From: Modestobacter caceresii | GTDB taxonomy: Bacteria > Actinomycetota > Actinomycetes > Mycobacteriales > Geodermatophilaceae | DNA length: 64,000 nucleotides | Assembly: GCF_000761485.1 (NCBI RefSeq) | Contig: NZ_JPMX01000021.1 | Coordinates: 1-64,000 of the forward strand | Direction: 5' to 3' | In this document: piece by piece, positions 8,896 to 17,854 of the stretch | Position numbering within the stretch: position 1 is the stretch's first letter | Layout: every line of letters starts with the position of its first letter | Notes under the pieces: model-generated | What the model was told of the DNA's origin: nothing | The model's input: the letters and a program-made list of their open reading frames with translations, nothing else | Databases searched by the model: none | Position numbers and translations under genes: made by a program

Positions 8896-10979
8896 CCGAC
8901 CTGCTGCAGCCGCACGCCATCGGCCAGGACCTGGTGCGCCGGGACGGCGAGCTCAAGGTCCGCGGCACCGCCACCTACGCCTACGAGACGCCGGTCGAGC
9001 ACCCGGCGTACGCCCACCCCGTCCAGGCCACGATCGCCCGGGGGCGGGTCACCGCGATGGACACCGCCGCGGCCGAGGCCCTGGACGGCGTGCTGGCCGT
9101 GCTCACCCCGTTCAACGCCGAACGGCTGGCCGATGCCTCCGACGCCGAGTACGCCGTCCTGCAGGGTCAGGACGTCGGTTTCCGCGGCCAGCTGATCGGG
9201 GTGGTGGTCGCCGAGACCTCCGAGCTGGCCCGGGAGGTGGCCGACGGCATTGCGGTCCGCTACGACGAGCAGCCGCACGACGCGGAGCTGTCCGCCGACA
9301 GGCCGGACCTCTACGCGCCGGAGCAGGTGAACGCCGGGCACGAGACCGACACCGCCGAGGGCGACGTCGCCGCGGCGATGGCCGCCGCCGAGGTGACGCT
9401 CGAGCGCACCTACTCGACCGCGATGTACCACAACAACCCGCTCGAACCGCACGCCACGACGGCGCTCTGGGAGCCGGCCGGCGACGGGTTCCTGACCCTG
9501 TGGGACTCCACCCAGGGCGTACACCCCGACCGGGCCGCGGTGTGCCAGGTGTTCGGGCTGGACCAGGAACAGGTGCGCGTCGTCTGCCCCTACGTCGGCG
9601 GTGGGTTCGGTTCCAAGGGGTTGCCGCACGCGAACGTGATGCTCACCGCGCTGGCCGCCCGGGCACTGCCCGGCCGGCCGGTGAAGCTCGCGCTCACCCG
9701 CCAGCAGATGTTCGTCCTGGCCGGCTACCGCACGCCGACCATCCAGCGGATGCAGCTGGCCGCCGACTCCCGCGGGCGGCTGTCCGCGATCGCCATCGAC
9801 GTGGTCGAGCAGACCTCGAAGGTCAAGGAGTTCGCCGAGCAGACCGGTGTGCCCACCCGGATGATGTACGCCTCGCCGAGCCGGCGGTCCACCCACCGGC
9901 TGGCCGCCCTGGACGTGCCGATCCCTTCCTGGATGCGGGCGCCGGGGGAGTGTCCGGGCATGTTCGGCCCCGAGGTCGCGATGGACGAGCTGGCCGAGGA
10001 GCTCGACATCGACCCGATCGAGCTGCGCGTCCGCAACGAGCCGGAGGTCGACCCGGAGACCGGGAAGCCGTGGTCCAGCCGGAACCTGGTGCGGTGCCTG
10101 CGCGAGGGCGCCGAGCGGTTCGGCTGGTCCGGTCCGCGGGCGCACCGGGACGGCGACTGGCTGGTGGGCACCGGTGTCGCGTCCTCGGTCTACCCGACCA
10201 TGCGGCAGGCCACCTCGACGGCGAACCTGCGGTACGAGGACGGGCGGTACGTCGCCGAGATCGGCGCCGCGGACCTCGGCACCGGGGCCTGGACGATCCT
10301 GCCGCAGATCACCGCCGACGCCCTGGGCGTCGACGTCGCCGACGTCGACGTGCGGATCGGCGACACCCGCTACCCGGTCGCCTCGGTGGCCGGCGGCTCG
10401 TCGGGCACCAACACCTGGGGCTCGGCGCTGGTCGTGGCGGCCCGCGAGTTCCGCACCAAGTTCGGCGCCGACCCGCGGGACGGCGACGAGGCCAGCGGGG
10501 ACGTCGACCAGGCCGCGCAGGACGACACCCACTCCCCGTACGCCTTCGGTGCCCAGTTCGTCGAGGCCCGGGTCAACGCCGACACCGGGGAGATCCGGGT
10601 GCCGCGGCTGCTCGGCGTCTTCGGCGTCGGCCGGGTGGTCAACCCGCGGACGGCCCGGTCGCAGCTGATCGGCGGGATGACCATGGGGCTGTCCATGGCG
10701 CTGCACGAGACCAGCGCCTGGGACCCCCGGATCGGGCAGGTGGCAAACCACGACCTGGCCGAGTACCACATCACGGTCAACGCCGACGTCGGCGAGATCG
10801 AGGCGCACTGGATCGACGAGCACGACCCCTACGTCAACGTCATGGGCAGCAAGGGGATCGGCGAGATCGGCATCGTCGGCACGGCGGCGGCGGTGGTCAA
10901 CGCCGTCCACTCCGCCACCGGGGTGCGGGTGCGCGACCTGCCGGTGACCCTGGACAAGCTGCTGCCCGGGCTGCCGTAG
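8892..10979 (+). CDS. Aldehyde oxidoreductase/xanthine dehydrogenase family, molybdenum cofactor subunit (PaoC/YagR-like)
   Basis: A 695-residue catalytic subunit. Visible landmarks: N-terminal hammerhead domain (VRGTATYAYETP), Moco-binding YVGGGFGSKG, RAPGE, and the C-terminal GSKGIGEIGIVG that holds the catalytic Glu acting as base in Mo hydroxylases. Length is in the range of PaoC-type subunits and shorter than xanthine dehydrogenase XdhB. The start overlaps the FAD subunit stop (ATGA). Assembly needs molybdopterin cytosine dinucleotide insertion factors, which are not in this window. The gene is followed by a GC-rich hairpin that may terminate the operon. Confidence 0.92.
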   Translation: MTDLLQPHAIGQDLVRRDGELKVRGTATYAYETPVEHPAYAHPVQATIARGRVTAMDTAAAEALDGVLAVLTPFNAERLADASDAEYAVLQGQDVGFRGQLIGVVVAETSELAREVADGIAVRYDEQPHDAELSADRPDLYAPEQVNAGHETDTAEGDVAAAMAAAEVTLERTYSTAMYHNNPLEPHATTALWEPAGDGFLTLWDSTQGVHPDRAAVCQVFGLDQEQVRVVCPYVGGGFGSKGLPHANVMLTALAARALPGRPVKLALTRQQMFVLAGYRTPTIQRMQLAADSRGRLSAIAIDVVEQTSKVKEFAEQTGVPTRMMYASPSRRSTHRLAALDVPIPSWMRAPGECPGMFGPEVAMDELAEELDIDPIELRVRNEPEVDPETGKPWSSRNLVRCLREGAERFGWSGPRAHRDGDWLVGTGVASSVYPTMRQATSTANLRYEDGRYVAEIGAADLGTGAWTILPQITADALGVDVADVDVRIGDTRYPVASVAGGSSGTNTWGSALVVAAREFRTKFGADPRDGDEASGDVDQAAQDDTHSPYAFGAQFVEARVNADTGEIRVPRLLGVFGVGRVVNPRTARSQLIGGMTMGLSMALHETSAWDPRIGQVANHDLAEYHITVNADVGEIEAHWIDEHDPYVNVMGSKGIGEIGIVGTAAAVVNAVHSATGVRVRDLPVTLDKLLPGLP

Positions 10980-11022
10980 CCGCGGGTGGCGGCCCGGTGG
11001 CCGGGACGCCCGGATGGGCGTG

Positions 11023-11039
11023 CGCTGCCACCGGCAGCG
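11023..11039. terminator. Hairpin after the molybdoenzyme operon
   Basis: Seven-base perfect arms CGCTGCC and GGCAGCG with a three-base ACC loop, 43 bases after the stop codon. There is no T-run, as is common in high-GC actinobacteria, so termination efficiency is uncertain. Confidence 0.35.
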
Positions 11040-11075
11040 GTCCGGACAGTGCAGCAGGCGAGTGAGGAGAGGGAC

Positions 11076-11171
11076 ATGAGCGGGCAGTTCGTCGTCACGT
11101 GCGCGGGTGCAGGGACCGGGCAGGCCACCGTGGCCGGCCTCGGAAGCGCACCCCTGCGGGGCCGGCGGTGA
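11076..11171 (+). CDS. Putative 31-residue leader ORF coupled to the next gene
   Basis: A short ORF (begins MSGQFVVTCAGAG, ends RGRR) preceded by a very strong ribosome site (GAGGAGAGGGAC before ATG). Its TGA overlaps the GTG of the following membrane-protein gene (11168-11171), the same four-base arrangement seen between real genes in this window. No domain is visible; it holds one cysteine and a Gly/Ala-rich middle. It could be a leader that couples translation of the downstream gene, a small protein in its own right, or a chance ORF whose ribosome site really serves something else. The strong Shine-Dalgarno and precise overlap are the only evidence. Confidence 0.4.
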   Translation: MSGQFVVTCAGAGTGQATVAGLGSAPLRGRR

Positions 11172-11536
11172 GCGCTCACCGCCGGCGCCGGGCCCTGACC
11201 CGGGCGCTCGCCGCCCCGCTGGCCGTGGGGGGCGCCGTGCTGCTGGTGCGTCCCGAGCAGGTCGCCCGGGCGGTCAGCGGTGGGGGGCGCGAGCCGAGCG
11301 CCTGGGTGGTCCGGGTGCTCGGTGGCCGGGTGCTCGTCCAGCAGGCCGCCGTCCTCCTCCACCCGAGCCGGGGGCTGGTGCTGGCTGGCGTGGTCGCCGA
11401 TGCGCTCCACGCGGCCAGCATGGTCCCCACCGCGCTGGCCTGGACGGCCTACCGCCGCCCCGCCTGGGTCAGCGGTGCCGCTGCGGCGGGTGCTGCGATC
11501 GCCGCAGCCCTGGCCGCCCCCCGACCCGAGGACTGA
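11168..11536 (+). CDS. Small predicted membrane protein
   Basis: A 122-residue protein starting at the GTG overlapping the upstream mini-ORF. Three or four hydrophobic segments can be seen (ALAAPLAVGGAVLLV, VLVQQAAVLL, LVLAGVVADALHAASMV, SGAAAAGAAIAAALAA), with an Arg-rich start (HRRRRAL). It is probably an integral membrane protein with a cytosolic N-terminus. No family is recognised and no catalytic residues stand out. It stands between the molybdoenzyme operon and a cell-wall protein gene and may be expressed alone from a promoter just upstream of the mini-ORF. Confidence 0.6.
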   Translation: MSAHRRRRALTRALAAPLAVGGAVLLVRPEQVARAVSGGGREPSAWVVRVLGGRVLVQQAAVLLHPSRGLVLAGVVADALHAASMVPTALAWTAYRRPAWVSGAAAAGAAIAAALAAPRPED

Positions 11537-11601
11537 CCCGCACCGGGGTGCTGCGGCGGGGTCCGTCCTCCCGGTAGCCGTGTCCCGCGCCTGCCGACCA
11601 T

Positions 11602-11623
11602 CGATGTGCGCCAGGCCACATCG
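11602..11623. repeat. 22-bp inverted repeat in the gap before the LysM gene
   Basis: Perfect seven-base arms CGATGTG and CACATCG separated by eight bases, in the 228-base gap between the membrane protein and the LysM protein. It could be a terminator for the former or an operator for the latter. No further features are seen in the gap. Confidence 0.35.
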
Positions 11624-11764
11624 GACGCGGGCCAGCCCACGCCCACGGTCGCGCACCGTGTGCGCCGCGCCGGGCCGAGGCGGCAAGGCGGTCGGCGCCG
11701 TGGACCCGACCGACGCGCGCCCCCTGGGATGGGCCCGACGCCGTCCCCCTGCCTTGGAGTCCCG

Positions 11765-12691
11765 TTGCCCGGAGTCGTCGCGCCCCTCTCGTCCCGGTGG
11801 GTGCGTCGGCACCCGGTCGGCCACCGTCCGGCCACGCGCCGTCCGGCCGGCGTGCGCCGCGCGGCCGTGCTCGTCCTGGTCGGCGCCTGTGGGGCGCTCG
11901 TCCCTGCGACGGCACGGGCCTCGGGACCCGGCGACCCGGCCGCGCCCGTCGCTGCGCCGCCGGTGGTCGAGCAGCCCGCCCCCTACGTCGGCCAGACGGT
12001 CTGCGACCCCGCGGCGAAACCGGGCACCGCGGACCTGGCCGCCCTGGTGCTCGCCGCGTACGCCGCCGGGAGCAACGGCGGCATCAGCCGTGACTGCGCG
12101 GCCGGCGGCACCAGCGAGCACGAGGAGGGGCGCGCCTGGGACTGGCTGGTGCGGGCGGACGTCCCGGAGGAGCGCGCCGCCGCCGACCGCTTCCTCGGCT
12201 GGCTGACCGCCGACGGCCCCGGTGGGGAGTCGGCCTACCAGGCCCGGCGACTCGGGGTCATGTACGTCATCTGGGACGGCCGGACCTGGTCGGCCGACCG
12301 CGCCTCCGCCGGCTGGCTGCCCTACACCGGAGCCGACCCGCACACCGGGCACGTGCACCTCTCGCAGTCCTGGAGTGGCGCCCTGGGCCAGACCTCGTGG
12401 TGGACCGGGGTGGCCTCCCGGGTGGACCACCGGACCTGCGCCGAGGTGGTCGAGGGGCTGGCCGACCCCGGGGCGCTGGCGACCGTCTGCTCGCCGACCC
12501 CCATGCCGGAGCCGGCCCCGTCACCTGCCCCGGAGCCCGTCCCGGGAGCGACGTACACGGTGGCCGCGGGGGACACGCTGGGGCAGATCGCACTGGACCA
12601 CGGGACGACGGTGGCCGAGCTGATGGCCGCCAACGGGCTGACCAGCACCGTGATCATGGTCGGGCAGGTGCTCCTCCTCCCGCCGGCCTGA
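11765..12691 (+). CDS. Secreted cell-wall protein: M15-like (ARB-07466-type) domain plus C-terminal LysM
   Basis: About 308 residues. The Arg-rich N-terminus is followed by a hydrophobic stretch AAVLVLVGACGALVPATARA, a Sec signal with an ARA cleavage site. The middle domain (from VCDPAAKPGTADL) contains SEHEEGRAWDW and, later, PHTGHVHLSQSW, the His/Asp/His pattern of the zinc D-Ala-D-Ala-peptidase-like fold. A Pro-rich linker leads to one LysM (YTVAAGDTLGQIALDHGTTV...) that binds peptidoglycan. Role: probably binds or trims peptidoglycan outside the membrane. Start is uncertain: I prefer the TTG at 11765, preceded by GGAG; alternatives in frame are ATG 11729 and GTG 11801. It converges with nuoN, 13 bases apart. 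Confidence 0.8.
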   Translation: MPGVVAPLSSRWVRRHPVGHRPATRRPAGVRRAAVLVLVGACGALVPATARASGPGDPAAPVAAPPVVEQPAPYVGQTVCDPAAKPGTADLAALVLAAYAAGSNGGISRDCAAGGTSEHEEGRAWDWLVRADVPEERAAADRFLGWLTADGPGGESAYQARRLGVMYVIWDGRTWSADRASAGWLPYTGADPHTGHVHLSQSWSGALGQTSWWTGVASRVDHRTCAEVVEGLADPGALATVCSPTPMPEPAPSPAPEPVPGATYTVAAGDTLGQIALDHGTTVAELMAANGLTSTVIMVGQVLLLPPA

Positions 12692-12704
12692 GACCGGCCT
12701 GCGC

Positions 12705-14141
12705 TCAGCCGAGGGTGCCCTCGCCGACCAGCGCGGTCACCAGGCCGGCACCCAGCCCGACCGCCAGCACGCCCAGCGCCCCGGCCACGGCCGCCGCGCG
12801 TGCCCAGCCGGCCGTCGGTGCGGGCTCGCCGGGCCGGAACGCCTCGACCAGCCACCGCAGGTAGTAGAAGAGGCTGACCAGGGTGTTCACCGCGGCGACC
12901 ACCACCAGCCAGGCCAGGTCGCCGTCCCACGCGGCGGTGAAGACGGTCAGCTTGCCCAGGAAGACCGCCGTCGGCGGGGTGCCGACCAGGCTCAGCAGGC
13001 TGATCACCAGCGCGGCGGCCAGGCCCGGCCGCTGCCGGGCCAGGCCGCGGAAGTCGGTCAGCGACCGGGCCCCGGGGACGGCGGCGAGCACGGCGAAGGC
13101 GGTGAGGTTGGTGACCGCGTAGCCGGCCAGGTAGACCAGCAGCGCCGGCACCGCGGCGGAGGTGTCGGCCACCACGGCCACCGGCATGAGCAGATAGCCG
13201 ACCTGGCTGACCGTCGACCAGCCGAGCAGCCGGCGGGCGTCGGTCTGGGCGAGTGCGGCCAGGTTGGCCAGCGTCATGGTGGCGGCGGCGAGCAGCCCGA
13301 CCAGCAGCGGCCAGGGCAGTGAGCCCGGCAGCACGTCGACCAGCCGCGCGGCGGCGACCAGCGCGCCGATCTTCGGCACGGTGGTGAGGAACGCCGCTGC
13401 GGCGGTGCCGGCGCCCTGGGTCGCGTCCGGCACCCACTGGTGCAGCGGCACCCCGCCGGCCTCGAACAGGAGGCCGGCGAGCACCGCCAGCGCACCGACC
13501 GCCACCGCGGCGGCCGGCGCCAGCGCCAGCCCGGCGGCCAGGTCGACGTACGCGGTGCCACCGGCGATGCCGGACAGCACCGTGGCCCCGAGCAGCAGCA
13601 GGATCCCCGACAGCGCGCCGAGCAGGTACGTCTTCAGTGCGGCCTCGGCTGCGCCAGGGGTGCGGACCATCCCGACCAGCGCGTACACCGGGATGCTGGC
13701 CAGCAGGAAGCCGACGGCGAGCACCAGCAGGTCGTCGGTGGCGGCCAGCACGATCGCGCCCAGCCCGCCGAGCAGCAGCAGCGTGTAGGTCTCGCTCTCC
13801 CGCGCCGTCCCGGCCAGCTCGTCGACGCCCAGGCCGATCACCAGCAGCACCGCGGCGACCACCACCAGCCGGGTGACCGCGGTCGCGGTGTCCAGCACGA
13901 ACGCCCCGAACACCGTCTCCGCGTCCCCACCACCAAAGTGGCCATTTTGGTGGCTTGGGAAGGCGAGGGCGGCGGAGACGGCGGCGGCGAGGAGGGCGGC
14001 GACCGCGATCAGCCGGGCCACCCACTGCCGCTGCCGGGGCAGGAAGGAGCCGGCCAGCAGGGTGGCCACCGCGCCCGCGAGGAGGGAGAGCTCGGGGAGC
14101 AGCGCCAGCGGCGACTGCTCCATCATCATCGCCGGCTCCAT
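12705..14141 (-). CDS. nuoN: NuoN-like antiporter subunit of the complex I-like operon, with altered key residues
   Basis: A 478-residue polytopic membrane protein of the Mrp-antiporter-like family and the last gene of the operon. Recognisable blocks: VPLHQWVPDATQGAG, TTVPKIGALVAA, STVSQVGYLLM and TPPTAVFLGKL. Two residues needed for proton pumping in NuoN look changed. The TM5 Glu is replaced by Leu (LAVGFLLASIPVY, about residue 146). The TM7 Lys (normally FK before VPFH) is Glu (LLFEAGGVPLHQ, residue 227). The DxKRLLAYS block reads DARRLLGWS. The helix TM8 Lys remains. This suggests this subunit may not pump, or pumps differently. The ATG overlaps the nuoM stop (TGATG). Confidence 0.85.
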   Translation of the reverse strand: MEPAMMMEQSPLALLPELSLLAGAVATLLAGSFLPRQRQWVARLIAVAALLAAAVSAALAFPSHQNGHFGGGDAETVFGAFVLDTATAVTRLVVVAAVLLVIGLGVDELAGTARESETYTLLLLGGLGAIVLAATDDLLVLAVGFLLASIPVYALVGMVRTPGAAEAALKTYLLGALSGILLLLGATVLSGIAGGTAYVDLAAGLALAPAAAVAVGALAVLAGLLFEAGGVPLHQWVPDATQGAGTAAAAFLTTVPKIGALVAAARLVDVLPGSLPWPLLVGLLAAATMTLANLAALAQTDARRLLGWSTVSQVGYLLMPVAVVADTSAAVPALLVYLAGYAVTNLTAFAVLAAVPGARSLTDFRGLARQRPGLAAALVISLLSLVGTPPTAVFLGKLTVFTAAWDGDLAWLVVVAAVNTLVSLFYYLRWLVEAFRPGEPAPTAGWARAAAVAGALGVLAVGLGAGLVTALVGEGTLG

Positions 14142-15628
14142 CACCTGCCCACCAGGTCGACGAGGACGGCGGACGCCGGGGTGATCAGGTCCAGCAGCAG
14201 CCAGGGCAGGACGCCGATCGCCAGGGACAGCAGCAGCAGCCCGGTGACCGGCACCGCTTCGACCGCCCGCACGTCGGTGAAGCCGATCGACCGGCCGCCG
14301 GGCAGCCCGGTGACCAGCAGTTGCAGCGCGCGGAGGAACAGCGCGGCGGTGATCAGGATCCCGGGCAGCGCGATCGCCGCCCACGCGGTGGTGCCGATGC
14401 TCCCGGCGAACACCTGGAACTCGGCGATGAACCCGCTGAACGCCGGGATGCCGAGCGAGGCGAACGCGCCGACCGCGAACAGGCCCGACCAGACGGGTGC
14501 GCTGCGGGCCAGGCCGCCGTAGTCGCGCATGGCGTAGCTGCCGGTCCGGTCGTGCAGCACCCCGGCCAGCAGGAACAGCGCCCCGGTGATCAGGCCGTGG
14601 CTGACCATCTGGGTGACGGCGCCGGTCACGGCCAGCTCGCGGGCCGCCGTCCCCCCGCCGAGGAGGCCCGCCGCACCGACCGCGAGCACCACGTAGCCCA
14701 TGTGGTTGATCGAGGTGTAGGCGATCATCCGCTTGACGTCGGTCTGGGCGAGGGCGACCAGCGCGCCGTAGAGCACCGAGGCGATCCCGACCCCGAGCAC
14801 CACCCAGGCCGCCCCGCGCCAGGCGTCCGGCATCGCGGGCATGGCGATCCGGACGAAGCCGTAGGTGCCCATCTTCAGCAGCACCGCGGCCAGCACGGCC
14901 GAACCGATCGCCGAGGCGTCGGTGTGCGCCGGGGGCAGCCAGGTGTGGAACGGGATCGTCGGCGTCTTCACCGCCAGCCCCAGCAGCAGGGCGGCCAGCA
15001 CGAACCCGCCGGCGACCGGGTGGTCCTGCAGTGGGGCAGCGGCGACCAGCTCGGGGATGTCGAAGGTGTGCGGGTCGGCGGCCAGGTAGAGGCCGATGAA
15101 GCCCAGCAGCAGCGCCAGGCTGCCCAGGAACGTGTAGAGGAAGAACTGCAGCGCCGAGCGGCCGGCGTCCCGGCCGTGCCCCCAGCCGGCGATCGCGGCG
15201 TACATGCCGACGATCGACAGGTCGAAGAAGACGAAGAAGACGATCAGGTCCTGGGCGGCGAACAGCCCCATGCAGGTGGCCTGCAGGGCCAGGAAGAGGG
15301 CGGCGTGCTGGCGTGGGCGCCGGTCCTCGCGCAGCCCGTAGACCGCGCAGGCGCAGAACACCACCGCGGTCAGCGCCAGCAGCGGCACCGAGAGCCCGTC
15401 GACACCGACGTGCCAGCTGCTGTTGACCGACGGGATCCAGCGAGCGCGCTCCTCGAAGGCGAGACCGCCGTCCGCGGGCGTCTCGTACCGGGCGATGAGC
15501 ACGCCGACCAGCAGGACCTCGGCGGCGGTGACCGCGATCCAGGTCCAGCGGGCCACCCGGTCGGGCACCCGGGGCACGGCCAGCACGGCTGCCGCCACCA
15601 GGGGCAGGAAGATGATCGAACTGAGCAC
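14141..15628 (-). CDS. nuoM: NuoM-like antiporter subunit
   Basis: A 495-residue membrane protein with the NuoM/ND4 pattern: AVKTPTIPFHTWLPPAHTDA (TM7 Lys kept), AVLLKMGTYGFVRI (TM8 Lys kept), QTDVKRMIAYTSINHMGYV, and a quinol-oxidase-like C-terminus. The TM5 glutamate that couples to the lysine is an aspartate here (FFDLSIVGMY, residue ~136), a conservative but unusual change. Probably translocates protons or sodium ions within the membrane arm. It starts at a GTG four bases after the nuoL stop and shares a TGATG junction with nuoN. Confidence 0.9.
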   Translation of the reverse strand: MLSSIIFLPLVAAAVLAVPRVPDRVARWTWIAVTAAEVLLVGVLIARYETPADGGLAFEERARWIPSVNSSWHVGVDGLSVPLLALTAVVFCACAVYGLREDRRPRQHAALFLALQATCMGLFAAQDLIVFFVFFDLSIVGMYAAIAGWGHGRDAGRSALQFFLYTFLGSLALLLGFIGLYLAADPHTFDIPELVAAAPLQDHPVAGGFVLAALLLGLAVKTPTIPFHTWLPPAHTDASAIGSAVLAAVLLKMGTYGFVRIAMPAMPDAWRGAAWVVLGVGIASVLYGALVALAQTDVKRMIAYTSINHMGYVVLAVGAAGLLGGGTAARELAVTGAVTQMVSHGLITGALFLLAGVLHDRTGSYAMRDYGGLARSAPVWSGLFAVGAFASLGIPAFSGFIAEFQVFAGSIGTTAWAAIALPGILITAALFLRALQLLVTGLPGGRSIGFTDVRAVEAVPVTGLLLLSLAIGVLPWLLLDLITPASAVLVDLVGR

Positions 15629-15632
15629 GGAG

Positions 15633-17555
15633 CTACCTCACTGCCAGGAGGAGGGCCAGCGCGGCGGCGAGCACCACGGCGGCCGAGACGTAGTACTGGT
15701 GCAGCTGGCCGGTCTGGGTGCGCCGGGCCCAGCCCCCCAGCCAGCGGGTGCCGGCGGCCAGCGACCGCACGGCGGCGTCCGGTCCGGCGAGGTCGGCCCG
15801 GCCCGTGGCGTCGGCCAGTCGCACACCGGCGGTGGCCGAGCCGGCCACCGCCCGGTCGAGCACCCCGTCGTCGAACCGGGCCGCGGCGCGCGCCGTCCGC
15901 AGCGCGCCCCGGCCGGCGCCGGTCACCGCTCGGGCGAGCACCCGGTCGTCGAACCGGGCCAGCGCCTCGGCCGTGCGCAGCACCGGCCGGACGACGACCA
16001 CGTCGGTCGCCCGGGCCAGGCCCAGCCAGCCCTCGAGCCACCCGGGGAGCGGCTGCAGCGGCCGGATCCGCACGAGCAGGAGCACCACCACGGCGACGAG
16101 CGCGGAGACGGCCAGCTCCACCAGGCCCGGGGTGGGCGCGCTGCCCGCGCCGAGGGCCCGGCGCAGGGTGTCGGCGACCGGAGGGAGGGCCAGCAGGCCG
16201 AGGACGGCGGCACCGACGGCGAGCACGACCAGTGGCGCCTGCTGCAGGACCCGCACCCGACGGGTGCCCTCCTCCTCGGTGTCGTAGCCCGTCTCGGCGT
16301 CCGCGGGGAGCCGCTGCCAGACGAGCCACAGCACCTTGCCGGCGTAGCCCGCCGACAGCGCCGCGGCGGCCAGCCCGACCAGGTACAGCGCCAGGGACTC
16401 CTCGTGCGCCCCCGCCAGCACGGCGTCCTTGGTCGCCCACAGCGACAGCGGCGCCACCCCGGCCAGGGCCAGCGCACCGACCCCCGCGCAGATCCCGACC
16501 AGCGGCCAGCGCCGGGCGGCGCCGCGCAGTGCCGGCAGCTGCTTGGTGCCCAGCGCGGTCAGCCACGCCCCGGCGGCCAGGAACAGCAGGGCCTTGGTGG
16601 CCGCGTGGGCGACGAGGTGCGCCGTGCCGCCGGCCACCGCTGCGACCCCGGCACCCAGCACCACGAACCCCAGCTGCGCCGCTGTCGAGGCGGCGAGCAA
16701 CTGCTTGAGGTCGCGCTGGGCGAGCGCCACCGCGCCGAGCAGCAGCGCGGTCAGCGCGCCCACCCAGGCCGCCGTCGGCCCGGCCCAGCTCGTCGCGCCC
16801 AGCAGCGGCGCAACCCGCAGCAGCAGGTAGCCGCCCATCGCGACCATGGCCGCGGAGTGCAGCAGGGCGCTGACCGGGCTGGGGCCCTGCATCGCCGCGG
16901 AGAGCCAGGCGGTGAACGGCAGCTGGGCGGCCTTGCCGAGCGCGGCGACCAGCAGCCCGGCCGCCGCGACGTCCCGCCACGGCGCCGGCAGCTCAGGCAG
17001 GTCGGTGAGCGCCAGGCCCGACCCCGCGGCCAGCGCCGCCCCGGCGGCCAGGTACAGCCCGAGGTCTGCGGTGCGGGTGGTGAGGAAGGCGGTCAGCCCG
17101 GCGCCGACCCGGTGCCGCTCCTGCCAGCGGAAGCCGATCAGCGCGTACGACGTCGCGCCCATCACCTCCCAGGCGAACAGCAGCGTCGGCAGCGTGGTGG
17201 CGCATACGGTGACCACCACGGCCGCGGCGAACAGCAGCACCAGGCCGGTGAAGCGGGCCCGGGCACCGGTGATGTCGGCGGCGGCGAACAGCAGCACCAG
17301 CAGCGTGACGGCGGCGACGGCGGGCAGCACGACGGCCGCCAGCGCGTCGACGGCCAGCCCGAACACCGCGCCCGGGAGGAAGGGCGCCGAGCCGGCCGGC
17401 CGGCCCAGCGCCACCGCGATCGACAGCACCAGGACGACGCCCGCCGTGACGATCCCGACCGCCGGCGCGACCCGGTCCGCGCGCCGCCCGGTGACACACA
17501 GCCCGGCGCCGACGACGGCGGGCACTGCGGCGCAGGCCCAGAGCAGCCCGGTCAC
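15633..17555 (-). CDS. nuoL: NuoL-like antiporter subunit
   Basis: A 640-residue membrane protein. Core motifs are intact: TM5 Glu in LFAWEVMGATSYALIGF, TM7 Lys in LGKAAQLPFTAWL, PSPVSALLHSAAMVAMG, QRDLKQLLAASTAAQLGF and HAATKALLFLAAG. A long C-terminal region after ~460 includes charged segments and a final hydrophobic helix, matching the lateral helix HL plus TM16 of NuoL. It is therefore the best-conserved pump of the set. The GTG start overlaps the nuoK stop (GTGA), implying coupled translation. Confidence 0.92.
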   Translation of the reverse strand: MTGLLWACAAVPAVVGAGLCVTGRRADRVAPAVGIVTAGVVLVLSIAVALGRPAGSAPFLPGAVFGLAVDALAAVVLPAVAAVTLLVLLFAAADITGARARFTGLVLLFAAAVVVTVCATTLPTLLFAWEVMGATSYALIGFRWQERHRVGAGLTAFLTTRTADLGLYLAAGAALAAGSGLALTDLPELPAPWRDVAAAGLLVAALGKAAQLPFTAWLSAAMQGPSPVSALLHSAAMVAMGGYLLLRVAPLLGATSWAGPTAAWVGALTALLLGAVALAQRDLKQLLAASTAAQLGFVVLGAGVAAVAGGTAHLVAHAATKALLFLAAGAWLTALGTKQLPALRGAARRWPLVGICAGVGALALAGVAPLSLWATKDAVLAGAHEESLALYLVGLAAAALSAGYAGKVLWLVWQRLPADAETGYDTEEEGTRRVRVLQQAPLVVLAVGAAVLGLLALPPVADTLRRALGAGSAPTPGLVELAVSALVAVVVLLLVRIRPLQPLPGWLEGWLGLARATDVVVVRPVLRTAEALARFDDRVLARAVTGAGRGALRTARAAARFDDGVLDRAVAGSATAGVRLADATGRADLAGPDAAVRSLAAGTRWLGGWARRTQTGQLHQYYVSAAVVLAAALALLLAVR

Positions 17556-17854
17556 CGGGACAGGTCCGTGGCCATGTCGGTCATGTCCGACTGCCGGGAC
17601 CGGTGCAGCAGCGTGGCCACCGCGAAGCCCATCGCCATCTCCACCGTCATGGCGGTGATCACCACGAGCAGCAGCACCTGGCCGTCCGGGGTGGGGGAGA
17701 GGAACCACCAGAAGGCCGCCGCGGCGAGGATGACGCCGTTGAGCATCAGCTCCAGGCCCATCATCACCATGACCACCACCTGCTGGGAGATGGCGCCGTA
17801 GAGGCCCACGCTGAACAACGCGGCTGCCACCAGCAACATCGTCTGCAGCGTCAT
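17552..17854 (-). CDS. nuoK: NuoK-like subunit
   Basis: A 100-residue protein with three membrane helices, exactly the family length. It includes GLELMLNGVILAAAAFWW (the conserved Glu of TM2) and VEMAMGFAVATLL (Glu of TM3). NuoK forms part of the half-channel next to NuoA/NuoJ/NuoN. The C-terminal tail (DMTDMATDL) is Met/Asp-rich, echoing the repeats in the soluble protein of this operon. ATGA overlap with nuoJ, GTGA overlap with nuoL. Confidence 0.92.
   Translation of the reverse strand: MTLQTMLLVAAALFSVGLYGAISQQVVVMVMMGLELMLNGVILAAAAFWWFLSPTPDGQVLLLVVITAMTVEMAMGFAVATLLHRSRQSDMTDMATDLSR

Noticed and set aside
15423-17801. Plus-strand open frame of ~790 codons across nuoL
   Set aside because: Composition is Gly/Arg/Gln low complexity typical of antisense frames in high-GC DNA; nuoL on the minus strand has all family motifs.
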